In this document: positions 25,732 to 33,807 of the stretch, one piece after another
Numbering within the stretch: the first letter of the stretch is position 1
Layout: every line of letters begins with the position of its first letter
Source of the DNA: an uncultured Collinsella sp.
GTDB taxonomy: Bacteria; Actinomycetota; Coriobacteriia; Coriobacteriales; Coriobacteriaceae
Direction: 5' to 3'
Assembly: GCA_902494715.1 (NCBI GenBank)
Contig: CABUUJ010000013.1
Coordinates: 1 to 39,561, forward strand
DNA length: 39,561 nucleotides
The notes under the pieces: model-generated
What the model was told of the DNA's origin: nothing
The model's input: the letters and a program-made list of their open reading frames with translations, nothing else
Databases searched by the model: none
Position numbers and translations under genes: made by a program

Positions 25732-26603
25732 TACCCCAGGCGCTCCATAATGGTCGCGGCGATTGCAGGACGGTTCATAGTGTACAGGTGCAGACCGTCG
25801 GCACCGTGCTCCTTAAGGTCGCAAAGCTGACGAGCAGCATAATCTACACCGGCTGCCTGCAGGCTCTCGGGGTCGTTCTCGTACTTGGCGAGAATCTTGA
25901 TGACGGGGGAGGGCAGCGATGCGCCGCACATAAAGACCATGCGGCTGATTTGCGACTTGCCCATAAACGGCATGATGCCCGCGGTGATAGGCACGGTGAT
26001 GCCGGCTTTGTCGGCAAGCTCGCGGAAGCGATAGAAGCACTCGTTATCAAAGAAGAGCTGTGTCACAAAGAAGCTCGCGCCGGCGTCTTGCTTTTGCTTG
26101 AGGTGCTCGACCGAGAGGTTGAGATCCTCGCAGGCAATGTGGCCTTCGGGGTAGGCTGCGGCGCCCACACAAAAGCCGGCGTCGACGAGCTCGGGGATGA
26201 GGTCGCGGGCGTAGGCGTAGTCAGAGGCGGGCTTGTCGTCCTCGGTCGCGCCAGCGGGAAGATCACCACGTAGGGCCAGGATGTTTTCAACGCCGGCGGT
26301 GCGATACTCGTCGATCTTGGCGGCGATATCGGCGTGCGAGCGGCCCACACAGGTAAGGTGTGCCACCGAGGGTGTATCGAATTCGCTCGTAATCATATGT
26401 GCGATGGGGGCGGTGGTGGCGCCGTTGCCCGAGCCGCCGGCAGAGCAGGTGACCGAGACAAAGCTCGGCGAAAGCTTGCACAGATTGTCTGCCACCTCGC
26501 GAGCCGTGTCGAGGGTAAGCTCGCCCTTGGGCGGGAACATCTCAAACGAAACGGGTGCGGTGCCCTGGGATGCTGCCTGCTTAAAAACCTCGTCGACGCG
26601 CAT
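25731..26603 (-). CDS. metF: methylenetetrahydrofolate reductase
   Basis: This 290-residue flavoprotein reduces methylene- to methyltetrahydrofolate, the methyl donor for MetH. The start MRVDEVFKQA with SFEMFPPKGEL is typical, and TCVGRSHADIAAKIDEY and FFVTQLFFDNECFYRF are family signatures. The ATG at 26603 follows AAAGGAG; the longer open frame to 26669 has no such signal. It is the first gene of metF-activation-metH. The 377-bp divergent region to glutamine synthetase III should hold its promoter; no SAM or cobalamin riboswitch was recognised there. Confidence 0.95.
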   Translation of the reverse strand: MRVDEVFKQAASQGTAPVSFEMFPPKGELTLDTAREVADNLCKLSPSFVSVTCSAGGSGNGATTAPIAHMITSEFDTPSVAHLTCVGRSHADIAAKIDEYRTAGVENILALRGDLPAGATEDDKPASDYAYARDLIPELVDAGFCVGAAAYPEGHIACEDLNLSVEHLKQKQDAGASFFVTQLFFDNECFYRFRELADKAGITVPITAGIMPFMGKSQISRMVFMCGASLPSPVIKILAKYENDPESLQAAGVDYAARQLCDLKEHGADGLHLYTMNRPAIAATIMERLG

Positions 26604-26980
26604 ATCGTGCTCCTTTAGATACGCAATAGTGTGATGTGTTTTAAGGATTCTACAGCACCACTGTGTCACGGTGGAGTTTCACTCGCTATTTGGGGATACC
26701 AATCGAAAATGCTTTGCTATCGGCATTTCCTATAACAGAGCGGTCAATCTAGGATGGGGCTATATTGACTACCCTTAAACTATGGGGAGAGGTCTGCAAT
26801 TTATACAGTTGATTGGCCATTAAGGGCGGCAGCGCCGCTGTGATGCGGTAACCTCATTGATTGGTTTCGCGACAGCAACATAACGGTAATGTCGCGGAAA
26901 CACGGCGAGCCTAAGCTATGACTCGTTCGTTAGTAATCAACACCGCTTCTCACGCGGTGCCGATACGAAGGGAGTTCCGT
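26604..26980. promoter_or_regulatory. divergent intergenic region between metF and glutamine synthetase III
   Basis: No gene is seen. It has a strong hairpin at 26864-26901 (11 paired bases around one bulge, GTTTC.GCGACA with TGTCGCGGAAAC), a GCGGC/GCCGC stem (26826-26838), and two copies of TTGATTGG. The hairpin lies about 80 bases before the glutamine synthetase ATG and could be a leader structure or an operator. Neither a GlnR-type site nor a riboswitch could be identified. Confidence 0.45.
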
Positions 26981-29068
26981 ATGGCCGATCTTACTGACCG
27001 CTTCGGGACCATGGTGTTCTCTGAGGAAGTCATGAAGGACTACCTCCCCAAGGACATTTGGAAGCGCCTTGCTGCAACCCTCGAGGACGGTGAGCCGCTC
27101 GACCTGGATGTGGCCAACGCCGTTGCCCACGCCATGAAGGTCTGGGCCATCTCCAAGGGCGCGACGCACTACGCGCACTGGTTCCAGCCGCTTTCGGGCA
27201 TTACTTCCGAGAAGCACGACAGCTTCCTCGAGCCCAACCACGACGGCACCGCCATTACCAAGTTTACGGGCAAGAACCTCATCCAGGGCGAGCCGGATGC
27301 CTCCAGCTTCCCCAACGGCGGCCTGCGCGCCACCTTCGAGGCCCGTGGCTACACCGCTTGGGATCCTACCAGCCCCGCCTTCATTAAGGACGATGTCCTG
27401 TGCATCCCCACGGCCTTCTGCTCCTACACGGGCGAGGCCCTGGACAAGAAGACCCCGCTGCTGCGCTCCATGACCGCGCTCTCGCGTGAGTCCAAGCGCG
27501 TTTTGGCGCTGTTTGGTAAGACCCCCAAGAAGGTCGTTCCTTCCGTGGGCGATGAGCAGGAGTACTTCCTGATCAAGAAGGACGCTTACCGCAAGCGCAG
27601 GGACCTGGTCATCACCGGCCGCACCCTCTTTGGCGCTGCCCCCTGCAAGGGCCAGGAGCTCGAGGAGCACTACTTTGGCGCTATCCGCCCTACCGTCTCG
27701 GCCTATATGAAGGACCTGGACGATGAACTGTGGGCGCTTGGCATTCCCGCCAAGACCAAGCACAACGAGGTCGCTCCCTGCCAGCATGAGCTCGCCCCTG
27801 TCTATGGCGAGGTCAACGAGGCCATCGACCAGAACCTGGTCATGATGGAGAAGATGAAGCTCATCGCCTCCCGTCACGACTTGGTCTGCCTGCTGCACGA
27901 GAAGCCCTTCGAGGGCATCAACGGTTCGGGCAAGCACAACAACTGGTCGCTTGGCACCGAGTCCGAGAACCTGCTCGACCCGGGCGACACCCCGCTCGAC
28001 AACCTGCAGTTCATCGTCTTCCTCACCGCGGTGATCGAGGCCGTCGATAACTATCAGGAGCTCCTGCGTGCCTCCGTTGCCTCGGCCGGCAACGACCATC
28101 GTCTGGGCGCCAACGAGGCTCCTCCGGCGATTATGTCCATCTTCCTGGGCGACCAGCTTACCGAGGTCGTCGAGAAGATTATCGATGGCAAGGCTTCCGT
28201 CCATGCCACGCGCGGCGTGCTCGACTTGGGCGCCGATACCCTGCCCAAGTTGATGCAGGACAACACCGACCGCAACCGCACCTCCCCGTTCGCCTTCACT
28301 GGCAACAAGTTCGAGTTCCGTGCCTGCGGCTCCGAGCAGAACGTCTCCGACTCCAACCTGGTGCTCGATGCCGCCGTGGCCAAGTCGCTCAAGTCCTTCG
28401 CCGACGCACTCGAGGGTACGCCCGAGGATAAGTTCCAGGATGCCGCGCTCGAGTACTGCAAGAAGGTGCTGACCGATCACCAGCGCATCCTGTTCTCCGG
28501 CGACGGTTACTCCGACGAGTGGCCCATTGAGGCCGAGAAGCGAGGCCTTGCCAACAACAAGACCACGGCCGATGCCCTGCCCGCCTTTGTTTCCGATAAG
28601 GCTATCGCGCTCTTCGAGGAGACGGGTGTCCTGACCAAGGCCGAGGCTCAGTGCCGCTACGACTGCAAGCTCGAGAAGTACAACAAGCTCATGAACATCG
28701 AGGCTACCACGATGGTTCGCGAGGCGCGTCGTACCTATCGCCCGGTCATTACCGCCTATGCCACCAAGGTCGCTAAGGGCCTTGAGACTATTCGTGCCGC
28801 CGGCGCCGAGGCCGCCATGCAGTGCGAGCAGAACACGCTCAACAAGCTCTGCAACGGTATCACCACCATCAACGACTCCATCAAGGCGCTCGACGCCGTG
28901 CATCAGAAGGCCGAGGGCCTCGATGGTCAGGAGCAGGCCAACGTGTACGCGCACGAGGTCGTTCCCGCTATGGATACGCTGCGCGCCGCCGTGGATGCCA
29001 TGGAGGAGATCGTGGCCGCCGACTACTGGCCGGTCCCGACCTACGACGACATCCTGTTCTACGTGTAG
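26981..29068 (+). CDS. glutamine synthetase type III
   Basis: This 695-residue enzyme makes glutamine from glutamate and ammonia with ATP. It is GSIII: much longer than GSI/GSII, starting MADLTDRFGTMVFSEEVM and with NDHRLGANEAPPAI as a catalytic-core signature, and GSGKHNNWSLGTESENLL. The ATG at 26981 follows AAGGGAG; upstream in-frame ATG at 26918 lacks a site. The full length for the family is present. A terminator follows. The gene is often called glnN. It sits divergent from the metF operon. Confidence 0.95.
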   Translation: MADLTDRFGTMVFSEEVMKDYLPKDIWKRLAATLEDGEPLDLDVANAVAHAMKVWAISKGATHYAHWFQPLSGITSEKHDSFLEPNHDGTAITKFTGKNLIQGEPDASSFPNGGLRATFEARGYTAWDPTSPAFIKDDVLCIPTAFCSYTGEALDKKTPLLRSMTALSRESKRVLALFGKTPKKVVPSVGDEQEYFLIKKDAYRKRRDLVITGRTLFGAAPCKGQELEEHYFGAIRPTVSAYMKDLDDELWALGIPAKTKHNEVAPCQHELAPVYGEVNEAIDQNLVMMEKMKLIASRHDLVCLLHEKPFEGINGSGKHNNWSLGTESENLLDPGDTPLDNLQFIVFLTAVIEAVDNYQELLRASVASAGNDHRLGANEAPPAIMSIFLGDQLTEVVEKIIDGKASVHATRGVLDLGADTLPKLMQDNTDRNRTSPFAFTGNKFEFRACGSEQNVSDSNLVLDAAVAKSLKSFADALEGTPEDKFQDAALEYCKKVLTDHQRILFSGDGYSDEWPIEAEKRGLANNKTTADALPAFVSDKAIALFEETGVLTKAEAQCRYDCKLEKYNKLMNIEATTMVREARRTYRPVITAYATKVAKGLETIRAAGAEAAMQCEQNTLNKLCNGITTINDSIKALDAVHQKAEGLDGQEQANVYAHEVVPAMDTLRAAVDAMEEIVAADYWPVPTYDDILFYV

Positions 29069-29099
29069 AGCGTAACTGACATATCGTCACGGTATTGAG

Positions 29100-29133
29100 C
29101 CGGGGTCCGCATCATGCGGGCCCCGGTTTTTGT
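29100..29133 (+). terminator. terminator of glutamine synthetase III
   Basis: The stem CCGGGGTCCGCA / TGCGGGCCCCGG (one mismatch) with loop TCA is followed by TTTTTGTTT. Confidence 0.9.
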
Positions 29134-29192
29134 TTGCGAAGGGCGCTTTGAAGTCCGTTTTGCCGCCGACTTGCCTAGGTATAAAGGGTTGT

Positions 29193-29406
29193 GGACAAAA
29201 AACGTCAAATATGAGTACTGTCACAAGTCCTGTAGCATTATTTATTTGCAAAATATGTAGTGTTACGCAACATATGTACAAGTACTTAGCCGATAAACGT
29301 CTGCAATTCTTCCGCCGTAGGACGCCTGACGTCCAAATCGACTTCTAAAGGCATGAAATCGCTGTTACTAAAATGGTAACAGTACTCATATTTGCTATTT
29401 TTTGCC
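29193..29406. repeat. AT-rich element with 32-bp imperfect terminal inverted repeats
   Basis: Left arm 29193-29224 and right arm 29375-29406 are inverted copies with a perfect 16-bp core (CAAATATGAGTACTGT, 29206-29221; complement 29379-29394) and matching A-runs outside it. The inside is AT-rich compared with the rest of the window. It holds a 22-codon frame on the minus strand (29354-29286, MPLEVDLDVRRPTAEELQTF then IG), which reads like the tail of a larger protein, and a CTGTTAC/GTAACAG hairpin at the right. It is likely a MITE or a decayed mobile gene. Confidence 0.6.
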
Positions 29407-29431
29407 CACTGGCTTTGCGATGATGCCGTGA

Positions 29432-29523
29432 TCCGCACCCTGTCGGGTTCGAATCCTGGTATATCGGTAGCAAAAAGCCCGCTACCGAATTGGTAACGGG
29501 CTTCTCAGATTCTGTGGTGCCCC
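29432..29523. repeat. tRNA-end/terminator-like direct repeat, copy 1
   Basis: This 92-bp block matches 29621-29712 at 78 of 92 positions. On the plus strand it has a T-arm-like TCGGGTTCGAATCC and a hairpin AAGCCCGCTACC/GGTAACGGGCTT. On the minus strand it starts GGGGCACCA and the same hairpin has a TTTTTGC tail. No complete tRNA is present. Right of it the minus-strand sequence ATCCCGCTGGGGGCACCA reads like a tRNA 3' end. Confidence 0.7.
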
Positions 29524-29620
29524 CAGCGGGATGTCCGCGTGCGGCTGGCGCCGCCCGCTTTCGCTGCGTCGCTCCGCTCCTTGCGTGCTGCGCTGGAAAA
29601 CGCTTGCGCGTTTCCTCAGC

Positions 29621-29712
29621 TCCGCACCCTGTCGGGTTCGAATCCCGGCATATCGGTAGCAAAAAGCCCGTCACCGCGGGGGTAACGGGCTTCTTAATTT
29701 AAATGGTGCCCC
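29621..29712. repeat. tRNA-end/terminator-like direct repeat, copy 2; probable prophage att end
   Basis: This is the second copy. On the minus strand GGGGCACCA (29712-29704) is followed by TTTAAATT and a terminator AAGCCCGTTACC/GGTGACGGGCTTTTTGC (hairpin about 29691-29663). That is the order expected where a phage entered a tRNA 3' end: the tRNA itself would lie at the far end of the prophage, beyond the right edge. The hairpin differs from copy 1 by paired changes. Confidence 0.6.
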
Positions 29713-29757
29713 GTCTGCATAGATTCTAGAACCGAGATCTGCGCCGTTGGGACCGTC

Positions 29758-29793
29758 GTGTTGCTCAGGATACCACGGGCGGCGTAGCAACAC
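29758..29793. repeat. inverted repeat near the prophage end
   Basis: Perfect 8-bp arms GTGTTGCT (29758-29765) and AGCAACAC (29786-29793) are followed by CTTTT on the plus strand. It could be a host-side terminator, or phage end structure near att. Confidence 0.4.
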
Positions 29794-29803
29794 CTTTTCT
29801 CGA

Positions 29804-29837
29804 GAAAAAAGCCCGCCCGGGATAACTAGAGCGGGCT
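29804..29837 (-). terminator. terminator of the phage late operon
   Basis: On the minus strand the stem AGCCCGC / GCGGGCT (29837-29831 and 29816-29810) is followed by a six-T run. It stands five bases past the last small phage gene. Confidence 0.8.
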
Positions 29838-29841
29838 GCGG

Positions 29842-29931
29842 CTAATGCCGGTTGATGCTCACGATGCAGAGCCCGATTGTCGCCACGGTGCCGCCGAAGA
29901 GCGAGCCGAGGACGAATGCCAGCGCGATCAT
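29842..29931 (-). CDS. 29-residue single-TM phage protein, DUF3789-like
   Basis: This tiny protein starts MIALAFVLGSLFGGTVATIG and ends CIVSINRH, one hydrophobic helix with a short basic end. The pattern recalls the DUF3789 family of very small phage membrane proteins. Its ATG lies one base after the endolysin stop, so it is probably translated by coupling. It may help lysis; the role is unknown. Confidence 0.65.
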   Translation of the reverse strand: MIALAFVLGSLFGGTVATIGLCIVSINRH

Positions 29932-29932
29932 G

Positions 29933-30997
29933 CTAGTACGGGTTGCCGTCGGTGATGCAGACCTGGAGTCGGTCGAGCGGCTCGCCGAAGAAACCGGCGT
30001 AATCATCGCCGCCATAGGTGGAGCCATCGTCGCACACGGTATCGAGCCACCCAGCGCGTGCGGTGGTCTGCGAGCGATAATATGCCTGCTTGTATTCCTC
30101 GCCGCCCGGGGTCACGTAGTACATGCGCACGCCGTCGATGGTATGACCGACGATACCCGCGCAGCCGTTGACGGTATCGTTGCGGTCGCCCTTGGTCACA
30201 TAGTCGAGCCAGCCGTCTTCGATGGTATGCACCTGATACTTGAGTGTACCGCGATCGACTCGGGCGCAAAGGAGGTCGTGCTGTCGGCACGGGTAGCCCG
30301 CGAAGCCGTTGTCGCCGGAGCCGAAGTCGGTCACCTCGTCCAGCCAGCCGCCGCCCTTGAGGTGGAGGGAGTAGTGGACGGGGACACGCTTGCCGGATGC
30401 CTTTGAGAAGCCGCCGGATGCCGCCTGAACGGGATTTGCTGCGGCAGGCTTAGCGGCGGTGGAGGGAGCGGGTGCCTTGCCGTCCTTCATCGCGTCGTAC
30501 CACGCCTGAGCGCGCTGCATGTAATGGTCGCGCTGGGAGCCCGCAAGCTCGCCGGGGCAGGCCGTGGCGCTCCAGTAGCGGTGCGGGAACACGTTCTTGC
30601 ACCACTCGGGGCGACCGAGGCCGTAGTACAGGCACAGGGCAGCGACCAGGTGCGCGCCGCTCTCGATGGCCTTCTCGTGCACCGTCCACGGGTTGCTGCC
30701 GCTGTTCGCGTGCTCGATGGAGATGGTCGTGTCGTTGCCGCGTCCGGTGCCGATTCCGTCGCCGCAGGCGTAGGCGCGGTCGGTGTCGTTGACGTGCTGC
30801 ACGATGTAGCCGTTGCGGTCGACCGAGTAGTGCGCCGAGCAGCCGTTGGCACCCCAGATGCCGTTGCACTGGCTGGCGTTGAGGTCGCCGGCCATGTGGT
30901 GGATGGTCACGCCCCTGATGCCGAACGGGCGGCCTGCGGAGAAGTTGCGCCCCAGGAGCTTGTACTCGTCCGGTTGGACGTTCGCGAAGTCTGCCAT
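29933..30997 (-). CDS. phage endolysin, N-acetylmuramoyl-L-alanine amidase
   Basis: This 354-residue endolysin cuts the amide bond between muramic acid and the stem peptide at the end of infection. Residues 1-165 are an Amidase_2/PGRP-type domain: zinc ligands are probably the His in VTIHHMAGD, the His in ISIEHANSG region and the Cys of SATACPGEL. After a Pro/Ala linker, residues 205-354 hold three wall-binding-like repeats with GGWLDEV, DGWLDYV and AGWLDTV. The ATG at 30997 follows AAGGAGG; the longer open frame to 31213 overlaps the holin and lacks a site. It follows the holin by one base. Confidence 0.92.
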   Translation of the reverse strand: MADFANVQPDEYKLLGRNFSAGRPFGIRGVTIHHMAGDLNASQCNGIWGANGCSAHYSVDRNGYIVQHVNDTDRAYACGDGIGTGRGNDTTISIEHANSGSNPWTVHEKAIESGAHLVAALCLYYGLGRPEWCKNVFPHRYWSATACPGELAGSQRDHYMQRAQAWYDAMKDGKAPAPSTAAKPAAANPVQAASGGFSKASGKRVPVHYSLHLKGGGWLDEVTDFGSGDNGFAGYPCRQHDLLCARVDRGTLKYQVHTIEDGWLDYVTKGDRNDTVNGCAGIVGHTIDGVRMYYVTPGGEEYKQAYYRSQTTARAGWLDTVCDDGSTYGGDDYAGFFGEPLDRLQVCITDGNPY

Positions 30998-30998
30998 G

Positions 30999-31304
30999 TT
31001 AGTCCTCCTTGATGTCGCCGAGCGCCAGAAGGGCGTCCAGCCATTTGTCCGTGATGCCGACCGATTTAAAGGCCGCATAGGCCACCTGCACGCCGCCGAC
31101 GGCGGCGAAGATGGACGTAACCCACGCCGAGGGTTCGGTCGGGACGCCGCCCGACATGGCCGTGAGGGCGCCGCATCCCGCCGAGACGGCGATGGCCGTC
31201 CAGCGGGCGACATTGCCCGTCATCGCCTTCGTCTTGATGGCCTGCACGATGTACGGCACGACCAGCACCGTGCACACCGTGAGGCCCGCCTGGATCTCAT
31301 CCAT
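30999..31304 (-). CDS. phage holin
   Basis: This 101-residue protein has three hydrophobic segments (about residues 8-22, 33-51 and 61-79) and a charged C-terminus, as in class I-type holins. It makes the membrane lesion that releases the endolysin encoded by the next gene. Its stop TAA stands one base before the endolysin ATG, with the endolysin ribosome-binding site inside its 3' end. The family name could not be fixed. Confidence 0.82.
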   Translation of the reverse strand: MDEIQAGLTVCTVLVVPYIVQAIKTKAMTGNVARWTAIAVSAGCGALTAMSGGVPTEPSAWVTSIFAAVGGVQVAYAAFKSVGITDKWLDALLALGDIKED

Positions 31305-31314
31305 TCGATTGCTC

Positions 31315-31728
31315 CTATCTGTCGGATTCCTTGCTGTAGATCAGGTCGACGCGGTCGCAGATGTGGTCGACCTTCTCCGCCATTCCCTGGCTACGCGCTT
31401 GGCTGTGGGCCAAGTCGTTGTGCAGGACCTCGTTGGACGCCACGACTGACTTCATGAGGGTCTTCATGGCCTCCATGAGCGAGTTGCTGCGTTCCATTTG
31501 CGCGGCGATGCGGCCCTCCATCTGCGAGCGCTCGCGGTCCCGCTGCGCGCGCTCGTCGACCTCGGCCTGCTTGCGCTCCTCGCGCTTCATGTCGATGCCG
31601 GCCTTGCGTTCGTTCTGCCTTTTGTATTCATCCAAAAACTGGCGGCCGAAGTAGAAGGCTATGAGGCCGAGAAGGACGCCACCGAGCCATCCCGGCCCAT
31701 ATGGCGCAAAGAGCTTGAGCACTTCCAT
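31315..31728 (-). CDS. phage TM/coiled-coil protein of the lysis module
   Basis: The product is a 137-residue protein with one N-terminal membrane helix (WLGGVLLGLIAFYFGRQF, about 14-31) and a long charged coiled coil (about 35-120). The ATG at 31728 follows GGAGGGCG; the open frame continues upstream to 31812 but overlaps the XkdX-like gene. It sits where PBSX-type phages carry the membrane protein XhlA, but the helix here is at the N-terminus rather than the C-terminus, so homology is not claimed. Confidence 0.75.
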   Translation of the reverse strand: MEVLKLFAPYGPGWLGGVLLGLIAFYFGRQFLDEYKRQNERKAGIDMKREERKQAEVDERAQRDRERSQMEGRIAAQMERSNSLMEAMKTLMKSVVASNEVLHNDLAHSQARSQGMAEKVDHICDRVDLIYSKESDR

Positions 31729-31748
31729 CCTGAGCGCCCTCCTTCCGC

Positions 31749-31916
31749 CTATTCGGCCGTGTACTCCTCGCCGGTGATCTCCTTGTACTCGTCGGCGGTA
31801 ATCCACTTGCACTCGACTGCCTTATGCACTCGCGCCTTGCTCCAAAGAGGTCGGTCGTAGTACTTCTTGACGAGCGCGAAGTGCTTGGAGTGCTCGTCGG
31901 TCTTCTTCGTCGGCAT
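31749..31916 (-). CDS. XkdX-like small phage protein
   Basis: This 55-residue protein ends CKWITADEYKEITGEEYTAE, the typical XkdX pattern of phage tail/lysis borders. Its ATG overlaps the previous stop in TAATG, and GGAGGTGA lies just upstream. It is shorter than common ORF cut-offs. Its function is unknown, but it is a reliable marker of the position between tail and lysis genes. Confidence 0.85.
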   Translation of the reverse strand: MPTKKTDEHSKHFALVKKYYDRPLWSKARVHKAVECKWITADEYKEITGEEYTAE

Positions 31917-32242
31917 TACTGGTCACCTCCGACCGTCATGAGCAGGTAGTCGATGTTTGCCGTGTTCTGCTCGGTCTGCGTCGGCTGCGACGCCTGCTCG
32001 CGCATCTGGTCGAGCAGCGCCGATACGTCAAGCGTCTCGCCGCCGTCGTAGGCGGCGAGCGCCGCGGTGTAGGCGAGCTTTCGCGCCTTCCGCTCAGCGT
32101 ACTCGTCATCGTCGATAACGCCCGCGTCGTGCGCCGCGTCGGGGTCGCCGATCTGCGACAGCAGATCGCGCAGGGCGTTGACCTCGGCCATGGTGCCATC
32201 TTGAAGCTCGTTGGGGCGCGGCGTGTCTTCCTCAGTGTCCAT
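31916..32242 (-). CDS. small phage tail-module protein
   Basis: This 108-residue acidic protein has a Glu/Asp-rich N-terminus and ends TANIDYLLMTVGGDQ, an ending often seen in the small phage gene just before XkdX. The ATG at 32242 follows AGAGGAG. The middle (AGVIDDDEYAERKARKLAYT) looks helical. It could be a chaperone or tail component; the function is unknown. Confidence 0.75.
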   Translation of the reverse strand: MDTEEDTPRPNELQDGTMAEVNALRDLLSQIGDPDAAHDAGVIDDDEYAERKARKLAYTAALAAYDGGETLDVSALLDQMREQASQPTQTEQNTANIDYLLMTVGGDQ

Positions 32243-32325
32243 GCGGACTCCTCTCTTGTCGGGGAATGTGCCGCCATCGTATTAGCGCCGTGAGATTGCC
32301 GAGCCGCTTTGATGGGCGCAAAGGA

Positions 32326-32350
32326 AGAAGGCGCGCCGCAGCACGCCTTC
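32326..32350 (-). terminator. candidate terminator after the reverse transcriptase
   Basis: A 7-bp stem GAAGGCG/CGCCTTC is followed on the minus strand by TTCCTTTG. The T-run is broken, so it is weak. Confidence 0.4.
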
Positions 32351-32380
32351 GATGCTTCTGTTATTTCGCAGCCGCTTCGC

Positions 32381-33604
32381 TTAGGCCGCTGCTTTGAGTT
32401 GCCGGTTCTTCGCTATTGCGAGGGCTTGCTTCCGCTTGAATCGTCCCTCTGGTTGGCCTGCATTGAGCACCCCCCCCTGCGCGAGATTTCCGAACAGGCT
32501 GCGGTACAGCGCGTCCATGGCCCGCACGCTGCGGTGCGCGTCCAGCCGCTTCATGCCTCCGCGCCAGCTCTGGTAGCTCTGCTCCACCTGCTCGGGGGTC
32601 ATGACGCCATCGGCGACCATGCGGGCCATCTTCTTGAGCTTGCGGCGCTCCCGCGTTATGGAGTCTCGGCACGGCTTCACGACTATGCGGCCCGTCTCCG
32701 TGTAGAAGATGCGCTTCTTCAGCCACGTGAACCCGCGCGTGAGCTTCACCACGCGCGTCTTGCGCGGGTTCAGCTCGATGCCCAGCTCGGCGCATTTGCC
32801 CTCTATCAGCAGCAGGCACACCTGCAAGTAGTCCTTGGACTCGTGTATCAGGTAGAAGTCGTCCATGTAGCGCCCGTAAGACTCGGGGCGCAGCATCTCG
32901 GTCACATAGTGGTCGATGCGGTTGGGGTGGGCCACGGCGCATATCTGGTTCGGCTCGCTGCCCAGCCCCAGGCCCACATCGCCCTGCGCGTCTATCAGGC
33001 GGTGCTCCAAGGCGACCACGCGCGGATCTAGCAGCGCGGAGGCCACCTGGTCTTTGACGGGTTGGTGCGCTATCCGCGCGAAGTAGTCGGAGAAGTCGCC
33101 CAGGAGGATGTAGCCCTCGCGGCCGTGCCGCCTCCAGTGGTCGGCCAGGTGGCGCTTGAGCAGCTTCAGGGCGTAGTCGGTGCCGCGCCCCTTTATGTTC
33201 GCGGAGTTGGCGGCTATGAGAGTGGGGACTATGGCGGGAACGAGCGCGTTTTGTGCCAGGGACTTCTGCACCACGCGCTCGGGGAAGTGCACGGCGCTGA
33301 TATGGCGCAGCTTTCCGCGCTCCCACAGGTCGAACCGTATGAAGCCCCGGCATATGTCGCGCCCCTCCAAAAGGTCGCGGCGGGACAGGACGGCGTTGCG
33401 CAGGTAGCTTCTCATGTACCTCTGCGTGGATGCCTTCCACATCACGCCCCGCGCGGCCTGCTTCGATGCCTTGCACAGGCTGTTGAGGTCGGCCACGGTA
33501 TCAAGCGTGCACGCCTTGACGCGCTCGGCCTTGGCCTGCGCGCGCTTCTCCTCGCGGCGCTTGCGGCGCGCCGCCCGCCTTTGCTCGGAGTTCACAGGAG
33601 GCAC
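32381..33604 (-). CDS. DGR reverse transcriptase
   Basis: This 407-residue reverse transcriptase of the diversity-generating retroelement copies the template repeat RNA with errors at adenines. Visible RT motifs are motif A LLGDFSDYFARI, then VGLGLGSEPNQICA (about 211-219) and the catalytic YMDD (about 245-248, GRYMDDFYLIHE). DGR RTs usually have (I/V/L)GxxxSQ in the motif before YMDD; here it is LGSEPNQ, with Asn for Ser. The first 30 residues are very basic. The GTG at 33604 is the annotated start, but no strong ribosome-binding site is seen and GTG at 33595 is possible. It lies 203 bp past TR. No maturase or endonuclease domain is present, which argues against a group II intron. Confidence 0.93.
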   Translation of the reverse strand: MPPVNSEQRRAARRKRREEKRAQAKAERVKACTLDTVADLNSLCKASKQAARGVMWKASTQRYMRSYLRNAVLSRRDLLEGRDICRGFIRFDLWERGKLRHISAVHFPERVVQKSLAQNALVPAIVPTLIAANSANIKGRGTDYALKLLKRHLADHWRRHGREGYILLGDFSDYFARIAHQPVKDQVASALLDPRVVALEHRLIDAQGDVGLGLGSEPNQICAVAHPNRIDHYVTEMLRPESYGRYMDDFYLIHESKDYLQVCLLLIEGKCAELGIELNPRKTRVVKLTRGFTWLKKRIFYTETGRIVVKPCRDSITRERRKLKKMARMVADGVMTPEQVEQSYQSWRGGMKRLDAHRSVRAMDALYRSLFGNLAQGGVLNAGQPEGRFKRKQALAIAKNRQLKAAA

Positions 33605-33807
33605 CCCGCGCGGCTTGCAATGTGGCTCTGGCAGCCGCTTGAGGTATGGCCATGAAACGCGGCGAAGCCACGGAGCGCCGCGCCATGCAAGCAGCGTCCG
33701 GCCACCCTCGCGGGGTGCGTATTTACGGGCGCATGCCCGACGGTCGCGCCTTCCTTCCTCTCCGCGCTCTGCTTTCGGCCCTGGGGCCTACTCGGTCTGG
33801 CAATAAG

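Noticed and set aside
26604..26918. SAM or cobalamin riboswitch before metF
   Set aside because: No recognisable B12-box or SAM-box sequence on the minus strand.
29432..29712. complete tRNA genes at the T-arm-like sequences
   Set aside because: No matching 5' acceptor, D-arm or anticodon arm could be found within 90 bases on either strand.
31315..31728. XhlA homologue
   Set aside because: The membrane helix is at the N-terminus, unlike XhlA, so only positional likeness remains.
32381..33604. group II intron or retron reverse transcriptase
   Set aside because: There is no maturase/endonuclease domain and no intron RNA ends; TR/VR and Avd define a DGR.
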